From Fibrobacter sp. UBA4223 (GTDB lineage: Bacteria; Fibrobacterota; Fibrobacteria; Fibrobacterales; Fibrobacteraceae): DNA of 64,000 nucleotides. The stretch spans positions 180,034 to 244,033 of the forward strand of contig DFTB01000007.1 of NCBI GenBank assembly GCA_002382975.1, read 5' to 3'. Of the stretch, positions 18,342-27,460 are shown piece by piece. Position numbers and translations under genes: made by a program. How positions within the stretch are numbered: the first letter of the stretch is position 1; every line of letters begins with the position of its first letter. Below the pieces are notes generated by a model. It saw only the letters and a list, made by a program, of their open reading frames with translations. It was not told the DNA's origin and did no database searches.

Positions 18342-18989
18342 ATGCGTAAGATTCTAAGGAAAATAATCAAGCGGTCTCTGCTTCTCCTTGCGGCGGTGCT
18401 TTGTAGCCTGCTGCTGGTATTTTCCGTGACTCTTGCCAACATGTTTCTGACCGGAAAAATCTTCCACGAAAAAAAGTACACCAAGACGGAAGTCTCCGTA
18501 AAGAAGGCGGAAGAAATGGAAAAGAAGGTGGAAAAGAAAAAGCCTTCCCGCAAGCCGGAGCGGCAAAAGACCACCTCCCGCACGCCCAAGGCGGGCCCGC
18601 GTCTTGCCATGAACCTTGGGGTGGCTTCGGGGACGGCAGGGGCTGCCATTAACGAGGAACTGGTAGCGGATTTTCGCGGGGGCGCCATGTCCAGCGAAAA
18701 GGGCGATGTAGATAAAAAACCCGAAAGCAAATCCATGCCCAATTTCCAGGTGCCGCCGCAAATTCGGGATCGGGAAATTGACGCTACGCTTCGCCTGAGT
18801 TTCTGTGTAGACGTGGGCGGGCGCGCCTATGATATCCGCGTTATCGAGGAATCTCCTGCAGGTTCCGGGCTTGCCGCCGCCGGTCGCGAGGCTCTTAGCC
18901 GCATGACTTTTGCCCCTGCAGAAAAAGACGGCAAGGCGGTGGCGTTCTGCGGAATGGAACAGCCTTTCGAGGTGAAGTTTAGGGACTAA
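18342..18989 (+). CDS. tonB: TonB-family energy transducer
   Basis: Links the proton channel to outer-membrane receptors. The N-terminal membrane anchor (residues about 12-34, SLLLLAAVLCSLLLVFSVTLA) is preceded by a basic cytoplasmic start (RKILRKIIKR). A lysine/glutamate-rich spacer covers about 45-85, and the C-terminal TonB domain about 130-215 (LRLSFCVDVGGRAYDIRVIEESPAGSG, ALSRMTFAPA). The usual proline-rich spacer is replaced by K/E repeats. Length 215 aa. It follows ExbD after a repeat-filled 111-bp gap that contains no obvious terminator. Confidence 0.85.
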   Translation: MRKILRKIIKRSLLLLAAVLCSLLLVFSVTLANMFLTGKIFHEKKYTKTEVSVKKAEEMEKKVEKKKPSRKPERQKTTSRTPKAGPRLAMNLGVASGTAGAAINEELVADFRGGAMSSEKGDVDKKPESKSMPNFQVPPQIRDREIDATLRLSFCVDVGGRAYDIRVIEESPAGSGLAAAGREALSRMTFAPAEKDGKAVAFCGMEQPFEVKFRD

Positions 18990-18990
18990 T

Positions 18991-19036
18991 TTAGACGAAA
19001 GAACGGCACTGCGTGCCTACAGACGAGAGACGAAAG
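18991..19036 (+). repeat. ACGAGAG-type repeat upstream of the TPR gene
   Basis: AGACGAAAG...CAGACGAGAGACGAAAG. Same family as 7627-7660; it lies just upstream of the TPR start. Confidence 0.6.
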
Positions 19037-19043
19037 ATTTATA

Positions 19044-20189
19044 ATGACGCTTTGCGCAAAGAGCTTGAAAAAGATGAAGAAAGTGAAGTTGAGCATATTC
19101 GATTGGTTGTGCTGCGGGTTTCGTTCAGCATCACTCTCGTCTCTCGTCCCTTCGGCAGGCTCAGGGCAGGCTTCTCGTCTCTCGTCTATTTTCTTTCTTG
19201 CCATTCCTGTTTTTGCCGCGCAGTCTTCTTACGACCTGCTGGAACGCGCCAACGCCCTTTACCGTAACGGAAAATTCAACCAGGCCATCATCCTATACCA
19301 CAAGGCCGAAGAACGCGGTGCCGATCCCACGGCCACAAGTTTCAATATTGCCAACAGTTATTACCAGATGGAAAAATATCCCGAGGCGGCGGCAGCCTAC
19401 CGCAAGGCGGTGGATTTTTCAGACGGGGCGTTTTCGCCTGCGCTGTTCAACATGGCCAGCGTCTATTTCCGTCTGAAGCAGTATCCCGAATGTATTGCCG
19501 CTTACCACAGGGCGTTGAAACTGGAGCCGAACAACATTTCGGGATGGCTCTACCTGGGGGAGGCCTACAGCAAGGTAGGCGACAAGGTGGGGGCGCTCCG
19601 TTCGGTAGAAAAGGCCTACCAGCTGGACCCTGACGACCTGAGCATCGTCTATCAGCTTTCGGAGGCGAACATCGCCATGGACGATTACGACCGTGCCGTA
19701 GAAATTGTCCGCAAGGGCTACACGGCTCACCCCGAAGAGGTGGATTTTCTGGTCTATCTGGGGGATGTTTTCCGCATGAACAAACAGTATGAGCAGAGTG
19801 CGGGTCATTACCGCGAGGCCTTGGGCGTGCGCCCTGACGACGTGAATGTCATGTACAAGTTGGCCGATGTTTTGGCCGAAGATAACAAGCCCTTTGTAGC
19901 CATGGACATTCTGAACAACATCTTGCAAATCAAGCCGGACTTTTCCGATGCGGCCATTTTCCTCGGGAACCTGGCCTACGATACCAAGTTCCTGGACCGT
20001 GCAGAATACGCCTATGAGCTGGCGGCCAAAAAAGGAAACGCCGAAGCCATTTACGGTCTCAAGAACATGGCCTACGATGCCATGGCGAAAAAGCGTACCG
20101 ACGAGGCCCGCCGCCTATTGCTGCTGGCCCAGAAGTACTACCCCAATGACCAGTCCCTAAAGGCGGACTTGCTGGAACTGGAACAGTAG
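19044..20189 (+). CDS. TPR-repeat protein, last gene of the TonB operon
   Basis: Periplasmic or outer-membrane-associated tetratricopeptide protein, the usual last member of TonB2-type operons, thought to assist the TonB complex. About eight TPR units run from residue 65 to the end (ERANALYRNGKFNQAIILYHKA, NIANSYYQMEKYPEAAAAYRKA, LYLGEAYSKVGDKVGALRSV and so on). The N-terminus is odd. A signal sequence ending F-F-L-A-I-P-V-F-A-A-Q is interrupted by about 20 residues translated from repeats (SLSSLVPSAGSGQASRLSS). ATG 19074 (M-K-K-V-K-L) is a plausible alternative start. Neither has a strong SD. Confidence 0.8.
   Translation: MTLCAKSLKKMKKVKLSIFDWLCCGFRSASLSSLVPSAGSGQASRLSSIFFLAIPVFAAQSSYDLLERANALYRNGKFNQAIILYHKAEERGADPTATSFNIANSYYQMEKYPEAAAAYRKAVDFSDGAFSPALFNMASVYFRLKQYPECIAAYHRALKLEPNNISGWLYLGEAYSKVGDKVGALRSVEKAYQLDPDDLSIVYQLSEANIAMDDYDRAVEIVRKGYTAHPEEVDFLVYLGDVFRMNKQYEQSAGHYREALGVRPDDVNVMYKLADVLAEDNKPFVAMDILNNILQIKPDFSDAAIFLGNLAYDTKFLDRAEYAYELAAKKGNAEAIYGLKNMAYDAMAKKRTDEARRLLLLAQKYYPNDQSLKADLLELEQ
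19133..19184 (+). repeat. Composite repeat inside the TPR protein's signal sequence
   Basis: CTCTCGTCTCTCGTC, then CCCTTCGGCAGGCTCAGGG (19148-19166), then TCTCGTCTCTCGTC. A copy of the 5548 repeat is nested between two ACGAGAG-type copies, all translated in frame. Confidence 0.75.
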
Positions 20190-20208
20190 TTCGCCAGTTT
20201 TACAAAAG

Positions 20209-21891
20209 CTACACCGCCGAAAGTAGCAGTATGGCCAGCACCTGCCCGCTTAAAATTCGGAGCAGCATGGTGAGCGGATAGACTGACGCATACCCGATGT
20301 TCACCGCTTCGCTGTCAGCCTGGCTGTTGGCAAAGGCCAGGGCCGGCGGGTCCGTGGTAGCGCCTGCCAGCACGCCGCAGAGCGAAAGGTAGTTCACCTT
20401 GAAAACCAGGTGCCCCACCACTGCCATGATGGCAAGTGGGAAGAAGGTGATGATGGCCGCAAGCCCCATGTAGTAGAGCCCGTCGCCATTCATGAGCACT
20501 TCGAAGAATTTGATGCCTGCATTCAGGCCCACGCAGCTCAAGAAAAGCGTAAGGCCAAATTCACGAAGCATCAGGTTTGCACTGTTGGCCATGAAAAAGT
20601 TCAGCGGTCCGATTTTGCGCTTGCGGCTTAACAGGATGGCGACAATCAGCGGGCCGCCCGCAAGCCCCAGCTTTAGCGGGGTGGGCATCCCGGGAATGGC
20701 GAAGGGAATGCTCCCTACGATGACGCCCAAGAAAATGCCCAGGAACGCGGGCAGGATTTCCGGGTGGTCCAGGGCGGTGAGGGAGTTGCCCAGTTTCTTT
20801 GCGACGATGTCGAGTCCCGAGGCGGGGCCCACGATTTTCAGCTTGTCGGCAAACTTGATGCGCAAATCCAGTCGGCCCGTAAACTTGAAGCCGCTCCGGG
20901 TTACGCGACTTACGGTCACGCCAAAGCGTTCCGCCAGAGCCAGGGATCCGATGGTGCGGCCCAGTATTTTCTTGTTGGTCACGAGCACGGTCCTCACCTG
21001 GATGGGTTCCGTATTCTTGGCGGGAATGGCGGTGATGGGCGTGTCCAGACGCTTGCCGATAATCTTTTCCATGGCGGCAACGGCCTCGGGCATGCCTACG
21101 ATGTGCACCTTGTCGCCTTTTTCGATGACGGTCTTTCCGTTGGGGGTAAAGATGTTTTCGCCCCTCAAGAGGCGGGTCACTACCACGCCGCTAGAAATCA
21201 GGTCCGGGATTTCTTTCAGCATGATTCCGTACAGGTTCTGGTTGTCTACCGTAAGGCTGCAGGATTCGATTTCCTTGCTGGTGGCGGCGATTTCGTCGGC
21301 ATAGTCGGTTGCCGCCTTGGCGGGGTCCTGCCGGAACACGAGCCGCACGAGCAGCATTACGAGAATGATCCCGATGACGCCGAAGGGGTAAGCTACCGCA
21401 TAGCCGATTCCTGTCAGGGATGTATCCACGCCGGCGGCGGCAAATGCGGAATTGGCGGCTCCCAGGGACGGAGTGTTGGTCACAGCACCGCAGAGCATGC
21501 CGATAAGCACGGGCACGTTGTCGTGCATGCTGGTAAAGAAGTAGAGACAGAGGGTCGCGATAACGCCCAGCAGCACGATTCCTACAGACAGAATGTTCAG
21601 CACCAGCCCGTGCCTACGTATGGAATCTATGAATCCGGGACCCACCTGCATGCCGATGGTATAGACGAACAGGATAAGGCCGAATTCCTGGATGAAGTGG
21701 AGTACATTTCCTTCGACGCGGAGCCCCAAGTGCCCAAGCAAGATACCCACAAAGAGCGCTCCTGCACCGCCAAGGCTAATGCCCTTGACCTTGATTTTTC
21801 CGACCATGAGGCCGACTGCCGCCGTGAGGGCAATCGCCACAACTTGTTGCCCTACCGAGGGCTGGGTGAATAGATTGATAAGCCAGGTCAT
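20209..21891 (-). CDS. YidE/YbjL/AspT-family putative transporter with two TrkA-C domains
   Basis: Inner-membrane protein of the aspartate-alanine antiporter-like family with the typical duplicated membrane domain. Five helices (residues about 15-180: AIALTAAVGLMVGKI, GAGALFVGILLGHLG, LILFVYTIGMQVGP) are followed by two RCK/TrkA-C domains (about 205-375, LYGIMLKEIPDLISSG and GRTIGSLALAERFGV) and a second membrane half (FLGIFLGVIVGSIPF, LGLAGGPLIVAILL, FLSCVGLNAGIKFFE). Length 560 aa is usual. Substrate is unknown. No SD precedes the ATG and a TAGG-type repeat begins directly upstream of it. It is convergent with the TPR gene. Confidence 0.85.
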   Translation of the reverse strand: MTWLINLFTQPSVGQQVVAIALTAAVGLMVGKIKVKGISLGGAGALFVGILLGHLGLRVEGNVLHFIQEFGLILFVYTIGMQVGPGFIDSIRRHGLVLNILSVGIVLLGVIATLCLYFFTSMHDNVPVLIGMLCGAVTNTPSLGAANSAFAAAGVDTSLTGIGYAVAYPFGVIGIILVMLLVRLVFRQDPAKAATDYADEIAATSKEIESCSLTVDNQNLYGIMLKEIPDLISSGVVVTRLLRGENIFTPNGKTVIEKGDKVHIVGMPEAVAAMEKIIGKRLDTPITAIPAKNTEPIQVRTVLVTNKKILGRTIGSLALAERFGVTVSRVTRSGFKFTGRLDLRIKFADKLKIVGPASGLDIVAKKLGNSLTALDHPEILPAFLGIFLGVIVGSIPFAIPGMPTPLKLGLAGGPLIVAILLSRKRKIGPLNFFMANSANLMLREFGLTLFLSCVGLNAGIKFFEVLMNGDGLYYMGLAAIITFFPLAIMAVVGHLVFKVNYLSLCGVLAGATTDPPALAFANSQADSEAVNIGYASVYPLTMLLRILSGQVLAILLLSAV

Positions 21892-21962
21892 AGTTAGGGA
21901 ATAGGGGTTAGGATCTAGGGGCTAGGTGATAGGTATTAGGTAGTAGGTTGTAGGTATTAGGG
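21892..21962 (+). repeat. TAGG-type repeat upstream of the YidE-like gene
   Basis: About 70 bp of TAGGGAATAGGGGTTAGG / TAGGTATTAGG units abutting the start codon of the minus-strand transporter gene. Confidence 0.7.
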
Positions 21963-22023
21963 CTGCGGGTCACAAGAAGTGTCATCCTGAAAAATAACAA
22001 CTAACTCCACCGGAGGGGTGTAG

Positions 22024-22590
22024 TTATTTCTTGATGCAGCGGACAGAGGCGAAAATGTTCTTGTTGAAGTGCTCGTAGGCGATTCCGGAGTCGGTAATGC
22101 GGACAAGGTAAGCCCTGGAATCGTCGTAGCTGTCGCTTGTCCAGAAGCTGGCGCTTACGCCCTTGTCGGCGAAGTTTCCGTCGTAGTACTTGAATCCGGC
22201 GAAGAGGGCGCTAAAACCGTTGGCGCTTTTGAGTGCGGCGGGCTCGCTTGTGCCGAAGGCCGCCTTGAAGTCTTCTATGGTGGGGAGCGCCCAACCGGTG
22301 GGGCATACGTTACCCGATGCGGAGGCGAAGGTGTACAGGCGTCCGTCCGTATTGCAGTTGTCGTGGTTGTTGGCGTAGCACACGCTTGAATCCGGAGTGA
22401 ACACGTCCAGGTTTTCGGCCATCCAGGTCTTTCCGCCCAGAGTTACGGTCTTGTAGGTCTTTTCGGGGCAGGCGAGGGTGTGGCCTGCTTCGTTGTAGGC
22501 GCAGTCCCGGTTGTCGTTGCAGGCGGTAAAGACAATGGCGGTGAATGCGACGAGGGCTGTGGTGGCAAGTGTTTTAAGAACCGATTTCAT
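22024..22590 (-). CDS. FISUMP-domain lipoprotein
   Basis: Fibrobacter paralogous-domain protein, function unknown. ATG 22590 has SD AAGGAG at 6 nt; the longer reading to 22683 has none. Lipoprotein signal with lipobox F-T-A-C (Cys24). The domain is complete: TYKTVTLGGKTWMAENLDV, CYANNHDNCNTDGRLYTF, CPTGWALPTIEDFKAAFG, ASFWTSDSYDDSRAYLVRI and the closing ASVRCIKK. 188 aa. It is divergent from the LysR gene across a 205-bp AT-rich spacer and could be its target. Confidence 0.8.
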   Translation of the reverse strand: MKSVLKTLATTALVAFTAIVFTACNDNRDCAYNEAGHTLACPEKTYKTVTLGGKTWMAENLDVFTPDSSVCYANNHDNCNTDGRLYTFASASGNVCPTGWALPTIEDFKAAFGTSEPAALKSANGFSALFAGFKYYDGNFADKGVSASFWTSDSYDDSRAYLVRITDSGIAYEHFNKNIFASVRCIKK

Positions 22591-22795
22591 GAGAACTCCT
22601 TTGAAGGTGCCTTGGTGCTTTTTTGTTTTCGGTGACAAAGATAAAACATGATTCTGATATTGACTAATAAATAATTTTTTCATTTTTAATCACTTTTTTT
22701 GATGATTTTTTCAAAAATCCCTGTTTTACCCTTCTGTATCCTGATTTTATTGTTTATATTTGTGTTATAAAAATTTTTGATGAATTGGAGTTTCT
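22591..22795. promoter_or_regulatory. Divergent promoter region between FISUMP and lysR genes
   Basis: AT-rich, 205 bp. On the plus strand TATATT (22755-22760) lies 36 bp before the lysR ATG, which has SD GGAG. On the minus strand TATCTTTG, near 22635, resembles the TAnnTTTG type of -10. No tight palindrome of the T-N11-A LysR type was pinned down by eye. Confidence 0.35.
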
Positions 22796-23683
22796 ATGGA
22801 ACTGACCCATATCAAGTATTTTCTGGAAGTGGCACGTACCGAACACGTGACCCAGAGCGCCAAGAACCTGTGCATTGTGCAGCCTGCGTTGACTCACGCC
22901 ATCCACAAGCTAGAAGACGAACTGGGGGTCAAGCTTTTCAAGTCCAGCGGCCGTAACATCAAGCTTACCGAAGCGGGTGATTACTTCTACAAAAAGGTGA
23001 AGCCCCTCTACGAAGACATCGAGGCCCTGCCTGCCCGCCTTCGGGCCAAGTCCGACAAGCAGGCCATTACCGTGAGCCTCAAGGTTCTGGCGGCTTCTTC
23101 CTTTGTGACCAATGCGGTTATCCAGTACAAGAAAGACGCTCCGGCGCTCCGTTTTTATCTGGTGCAGAAAGAGGAATCTTCCCTGTACGACATTTCCATC
23201 CAGACTTTCGCCAACTACCGCCCGCAGGAAAATCCCGACGAAGAGGTTTTTGTCTGTTCCGAGAACATCTACCTCGCCGTTCCCAATACGGCGGAATACA
23301 AGAAGCGCGACAGTATCTCGCTGCATGAACTGGGCGACACCAACTTTATCGGCCTGTACGGTTCCAAGCAGCTCCACACCATCTGCGAGGATTACTGTAA
23401 GCGCATAGGTTTCCAGGCCCACCTGATTTTCGAGAGTGACAACGCCCTTATGGTCAAGGACGCCATCGCAGGCGGCCTGGGCGTGGGATTCTGGCCCGAG
23501 TTCTCTTGGGGCAAGGTGGACAACCGTAGAATCAAGCTCCTGAAGATTACCGATATCGAATTCAAGCGCGATATCGTGGTGACGCTCCTCCGCGGTAAGC
23601 AGGACAATTCCCACATCGAAGGATTCTACAAGTTCCTGGTCACCCAGCTGAGGCGTTCCGCTGGCCGCAAGAAAGAGCAGTAA
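22796..23683 (+). CDS. LysR-family transcriptional regulator
   Basis: DNA-binding regulator. The N-terminal winged helix covers residues 1-60, with the recognition region VTQSAKNLCIVQPALTHAIHKLEDELG and then KLTEAGDYF. The C-terminal co-inducer domain runs about 90-290 and ends with IEGFYKFLVTQL. Length 295 aa is standard. ATG 22796 has SD GGAG 7 nt upstream. Targets are unknown; by the usual LysR arrangement it may control the divergent FISUMP gene or the acyltransferase gene just downstream. Confidence 0.9.
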   Translation: MELTHIKYFLEVARTEHVTQSAKNLCIVQPALTHAIHKLEDELGVKLFKSSGRNIKLTEAGDYFYKKVKPLYEDIEALPARLRAKSDKQAITVSLKVLAASSFVTNAVIQYKKDAPALRFYLVQKEESSLYDISIQTFANYRPQENPDEEVFVCSENIYLAVPNTAEYKKRDSISLHELGDTNFIGLYGSKQLHTICEDYCKRIGFQAHLIFESDNALMVKDAIAGGLGVGFWPEFSWGKVDNRRIKLLKITDIEFKRDIVVTLLRGKQDNSHIEGFYKFLVTQLRRSAGRKKEQ

Positions 23684-23701
23684 TAGCTATCTTTGGCAGC
23701 C

Positions 23702-24895
23702 ATGGAAAACAACTCGACAGATTGTGCGGCAAAGCCAACTGCCTCCAAGCCGAACTACTTTCCGGCTATTGACGGGCTGAGGCTTTTGGCCAGCGTGAAC
23801 ATCGTGATGCTCCACCTGGGTAGTTCCAGCGCGCTGAATTACATGCAGGACTGGAAATGGCTCATGCCCATCATCAGCGCTCCTGCCTTTGCGGCGGGCA
23901 TCTTCTACGTGTTTGCGGGATTCTTGTTTGCAAGCAAGTTCAGCGATCCGGAACGGCGCATCCCCGTGATTCCCTTCATGTTCGCCCGCATCGCGAAACT
24001 CTACCGTCTGCATTTTTTCATGACGCTCTTGATGTTCGTGGTGTTGGTGTTCAAGTTCAGCGGCTACACCCACCTGCCAGGGCTTTCTGAAATCGGCGAC
24101 TGCGCCTCGGCGGGTCTTGCCAAGATGGTTCACCCCTGGCGGAGCCTATTTTTGCACCTTACCCTCACCTGGTCCATTGTGCCTGACCTGGGCATGAAAC
24201 TGAATGAACCGTCTTGGTCACTAACCAGCTTCTTCATGTGCTATGCCATTACGCCTTGGTTCAGCCGCTGGCTTTTCCGCCAGAATTACCGCACGCTCTG
24301 GGTGCTGTTCGGCACGCTGTTTATCCCCGGAATTCTGTGGGCGGTTTTCTTCGGAGCTTCCGACAACCTGTGGTTCAGCGGCTACGAGGCCAAGTACCGT
24401 TTCTTCCACATCTTCGCTCCGGTCCGCATTTTTGAATACCTGTTCGGCATGGTGCTTTTCCGCCTGTACAGCGAGGGCGGTTTCGATTTTCTCAAGAAGA
24501 AATTTGCAAGCGGCATTGCCCAGGCGGTGGTTCTTGCCGCCATTTACGGGAGCCTGTTCCTGCTTCGGCCCGAATGGAACCCCGGCGTGAACTATTTCTT
24601 CCATCACAGCCTCCCGATTTTGCTCTACGGACTGTTCTTGCTTTCACTCCTGAGTGGCAAGGGATTTGCGGCCAGGTTCTTCTGCATTCCGCTGGTCCGC
24701 AAGGTGGGCCGCGCCAGTTTCTACCCCTACTTGATCCACCTGCCGATTATCACCATCGCCTGGGGCATTTGCAATCTGAACAAGCCCTTGAATACCTTGA
24801 TCCTGATGGTCTTCATCTATACCGTCAGTACCCTGTACATGGAATTCAAGACCTGGCGCCGCAAGCGTGCCAAGGCGAAAGCGGTTGGGAATTAA
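23702..24895 (+). CDS. Acyltransferase family 3 membrane protein (OafA-like)
   Basis: Integral membrane O-acyltransferase that probably acetylates a surface polysaccharide, lipid or peptidoglycan. It starts with the family hallmark YFPAIDGLRLLASVNIVMLHLG, with the catalytic-type histidine in M-L-H-L. About ten hydrophobic helices follow, e.g. FAAGIFYVFAGFLFA, FFMTLLMFVVLVF, AVVLAAIYGSLFLL, ending FYPYLIHLPIITIAWG and a basic tail. Length 397 aa from ATG 23702; a TTG at 23693 is also in frame. It begins 18 bp after lysR, so co-transcription is likely. Confidence 0.85.
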   Translation: MENNSTDCAAKPTASKPNYFPAIDGLRLLASVNIVMLHLGSSSALNYMQDWKWLMPIISAPAFAAGIFYVFAGFLFASKFSDPERRIPVIPFMFARIAKLYRLHFFMTLLMFVVLVFKFSGYTHLPGLSEIGDCASAGLAKMVHPWRSLFLHLTLTWSIVPDLGMKLNEPSWSLTSFFMCYAITPWFSRWLFRQNYRTLWVLFGTLFIPGILWAVFFGASDNLWFSGYEAKYRFFHIFAPVRIFEYLFGMVLFRLYSEGGFDFLKKKFASGIAQAVVLAAIYGSLFLLRPEWNPGVNYFFHHSLPILLYGLFLLSLLSGKGFAARFFCIPLVRKVGRASFYPYLIHLPIITIAWGICNLNKPLNTLILMVFIYTVSTLYMEFKTWRRKRAKAKAVGN

Positions 24896-25099
24896 GGGAA
24901 ATACGCCTCCGGTACCTTTGTACATATCATTGTAAAATATTTGTCTTTTTATCAAATTACATATGATAAAAAAGGCGAAATTTTTATGAATTAGCACTTT
25001 TTGTATCATACAAAAGTAAATTTTAAAAATAGTGTTGCTAATTTGTGAAAAAATCGCAATTCTGTATTTTTTCATAATCCTTTTCCCCATTTTTTCGTT

Positions 25100-25112
25100 T
25101 ATATTCATGGTA
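25100..25112 (+). promoter_or_regulatory. TATATT -10 six bases before a start codon
   Basis: TATATT at 25100-25105 and ATG at 25112. If used, the transcript would begin at or next to the ATG (leaderless). The rest of the 216-bp gap 24896-25111 is AT-rich with no other clear signal. Confidence 0.45.
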
Positions 25113-25945
25113 TGGATTCTGTTATCACATACCAGGACTATCGGGCTTTTATGCAACAGTGGTTTGCAGAAAAAAAAGCCCGTTCCGCCATGACGTGGCG
25201 GGAGTTTGCGAAGCTGGCTGGCTTCAAGTCCCCGGTGTATCTCAAACTGGTATGCGAAGGAAAGTCAAGTCTGCGGGGTCAGGGTGTTTTGCGTGTAGCG
25301 CGGGCAATGGGATTGGAAGGCTTTGAACTGGCTTATTTCAAGTCCATGGTGGCGTTCAACCATGCAAATCGGGAAACTATAAGGCAAAAACATTTTGACG
25401 AGATGCAGGCCTTGGCAAAAGCCCATAAGGTAAATGTCCTTGGTCAGAATTCCATGAATTATTTTGAATTGTGGCAGAATCCGGTGCTTCGCGAATTGGT
25501 GCCCCACATGCCTGGTAAAAAGCCTAAGCAAATCGCCGTGGCGTGCATGCCGAAAATTTCGGCAAGGCAGGTATCCGAGACTCTCAAACGCCTAACGGAT
25601 ATGGGACTGCTCAAAAAGGTGGGCAAGGATACCTTTAAGCAGACTAGCAATACGGTTTCTACGGGAAAGATGGATTTTGTTCCGCTGGCGGTGCAGCAGA
25701 TGCATTTACAGATGGGAAACTTTGCTTTGGATGCTATTAAGAATGTTCCCCTCTCTGAGCGCTCCGTATCGGGGCTTACCCTTGGGCTAACTCAAAAAAC
25801 ATTTCAGAAAATTGAGAAGGAACTGGCAGATTTTCGCAAGCGCATCATTGCCATTGCAACAGAAGACGATGACATGGAACGGGTCTACCGGCTCAATTTG
25901 CAACTGTTCCCTTTGACTTGGAATATCAAATCGAAAAAGGATTGA
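25112..25945 (+). CDS. TIGR02147 family protein, likely regulator
   Basis: Member of the TIGR02147 family, which is expanded in Fibrobacter. It begins DSVITYQDYRAFMQQWFAEKK, then a helix-turn-helix-like part (WREFAKLAGFKSPVYLKLVCEGKSSL, residues about 29-55) and a DUF4423-like C-terminal half with a winged-helix segment (QVSETLKRLTDMGLLKKV). Cytoplasmic, 277 aa, standard length. No SD; TATATT lies 6 nt before the ATG. The next gene, a lipoprotein, starts 2 bp after its stop, so it may regulate or serve that lipoprotein. The regulator role is inferred from the HTH-like features. Confidence 0.75.
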   Translation: MDSVITYQDYRAFMQQWFAEKKARSAMTWREFAKLAGFKSPVYLKLVCEGKSSLRGQGVLRVARAMGLEGFELAYFKSMVAFNHANRETIRQKHFDEMQALAKAHKVNVLGQNSMNYFELWQNPVLRELVPHMPGKKPKQIAVACMPKISARQVSETLKRLTDMGLLKKVGKDTFKQTSNTVSTGKMDFVPLAVQQMHLQMGNFALDAIKNVPLSERSVSGLTLGLTQKTFQKIEKELADFRKRIIAIATEDDDMERVYRLNLQLFPLTWNIKSKKD

Positions 25946-25947
25946 AA

Positions 25948-27390
25948 ATGACAAAGTTTTTCAATATGGTCAACTACTCTATCATTGCATTTGCCGTGCT
26001 TTGTCTCTGCGGGTGTTCCGATGATGATAAGCATGCGGGCGGTGCGACAGAAGAGACGCAGATTGCCATTGAAGACAAGACCATTGCGGGTGTTTCCGAG
26101 AAGGGACCATTCGTGAACGGCTCTGCGGTACGTCTTTATGAGCTGAATTTTGAAACCCTTGGCCAGACAGGAAGGGCCTTTACGGGGAAGATTGCTAGCG
26201 ATAGGGGCGATTTCCGCTATATGCATCTTAATCTGGAGTCTCAATATGTGCTCCTGGAAGCGAACGGTTTCTACCGTAACGAGGTGAGCGGTGAGAAATC
26301 GGCAGCTCCCATCACGCTGAATGCATTGGTAGATGTGTCTAACAAGGAAACGGCAAACATAAACCTGCTTACCCATTTGTCGTATGAACGTATGCAACAT
26401 CTGGTGGATGACGGAGCTTCTGTGGCCGAGGCCAAAAAGCAGGCAGAGCAGGAAATCCTCAAGTCGTTCTACATTGAGGACGAATCCATCGGGGAATTCG
26501 AAGGTCTCTCCATATTCGAGGCGGGCAAGGGCAATGCGGCGCTACTAGCGATTAGCGTGCTCATGCAGGGTGATTTGAGTGAGGCGGAATTCTCGGAGCG
26601 GCTCGCCAATTATGCCTATGACATCGAGAAAGATGGCGTGTGGAATGATAGTACTGCAAAAACAAGTATTGCGGATTGGGCGAGTGTTGTCAGCGTAGAT
26701 AATTACTATGCCAATATTCGCAAGAATATGGAAGAATGGAAACTCTCCGAAACTATTCCGGATTTCGAAAAGACCGTGGATAAGTTCTGGTGGGAAAACT
26801 ATGGCCTCGGGGATTGCGATAAGGATGCGGAAGGTGTAATTAAAGAAAACCAGAATAAGAGAAGTGTACATAAGGGCAAGAAATTCCTTTGCAAAAATCT
26901 GCGTTGGGTTTTCTCCATGGGGGAGAACTGGACTGTTTTTGATGATGCAGGCGATAGTGGAACCTCAAAAATAAAAATGGATCCAGGTGTATTCCCGATA
27001 AGGGCGGAATATTCTTTAGGTTTGACTAATCTGGAAAAAGGACTCCCGAATGTCTTAATCAAATATTTTTTGAATAAGGATTCTTCAACGGAGGATATTT
27101 CTGGATGTGCTGCTCTTAAGTATTCCTACAAAGGGGCTAGCCATTATTTTGAGGTGCAAACTCCATCAATAACGGACTACGGATATTTTTATGTGTGGGC
27201 AGAAGCGTCCGATGTTTGGAAAGAGCAAACTTTAAAATGGAATAAGTTTGAAAAGTATTTTTGGGCAACGAATGAAGTGACCTTGGATGAAACCAAGAAG
27301 AATGTTGATGCGTATGTTTGGCTAATTAAGGACGACGCCGAAAAAGAAGGGACTCTAGAGGTCACCGAAGTGGAATGTGTTAAGGAGTAG
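25948..27390 (+). CDS. Lipoprotein, unknown function, paired with TIGR02147 protein
   Basis: Predicted lipoprotein (lipobox L-C-G-C, Cys23) followed by a Ser/Asp/Gly-rich linker. Residues about 45-180 contain a beta-rich domain (AGVSEKGPFVNGSAVRLYEL, YMHLNLESQYVLLEANGFY) then a helical segment (INLLTHLSYERMQHLVDDG), a combination that I recognise from other Fibrobacter and Bacteroidetes surface proteins. The remainder to residue 480 is unrecognised. ATG 25948 with A-A-G-G upstream; the earlier frame start at 25918 overlaps the regulator and is rejected. Confidence 0.6.
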   Translation: MTKFFNMVNYSIIAFAVLCLCGCSDDDKHAGGATEETQIAIEDKTIAGVSEKGPFVNGSAVRLYELNFETLGQTGRAFTGKIASDRGDFRYMHLNLESQYVLLEANGFYRNEVSGEKSAAPITLNALVDVSNKETANINLLTHLSYERMQHLVDDGASVAEAKKQAEQEILKSFYIEDESIGEFEGLSIFEAGKGNAALLAISVLMQGDLSEAEFSERLANYAYDIEKDGVWNDSTAKTSIADWASVVSVDNYYANIRKNMEEWKLSETIPDFEKTVDKFWWENYGLGDCDKDAEGVIKENQNKRSVHKGKKFLCKNLRWVFSMGENWTVFDDAGDSGTSKIKMDPGVFPIRAEYSLGLTNLEKGLPNVLIKYFLNKDSSTEDISGCAALKYSYKGASHYFEVQTPSITDYGYFYVWAEASDVWKEQTLKWNKFEKYFWATNEVTLDETKKNVDAYVWLIKDDAEKEGTLEVTEVECVKE

Positions 27391-27460
27391 GGGGCCATTT
27401 ACTGTCGCTGGTACTAATAGGATCAGGTTATTGAAGCAAAACTTTTATCAGGAGGAAAAA

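Noticed and set aside
21892..21962. TAGGG-rich tract as a telomere-like or replication-terminus sequence
   Set aside because: Units are degenerate and recur between ordinary genes at several places, so they are treated as interspersed repeats.
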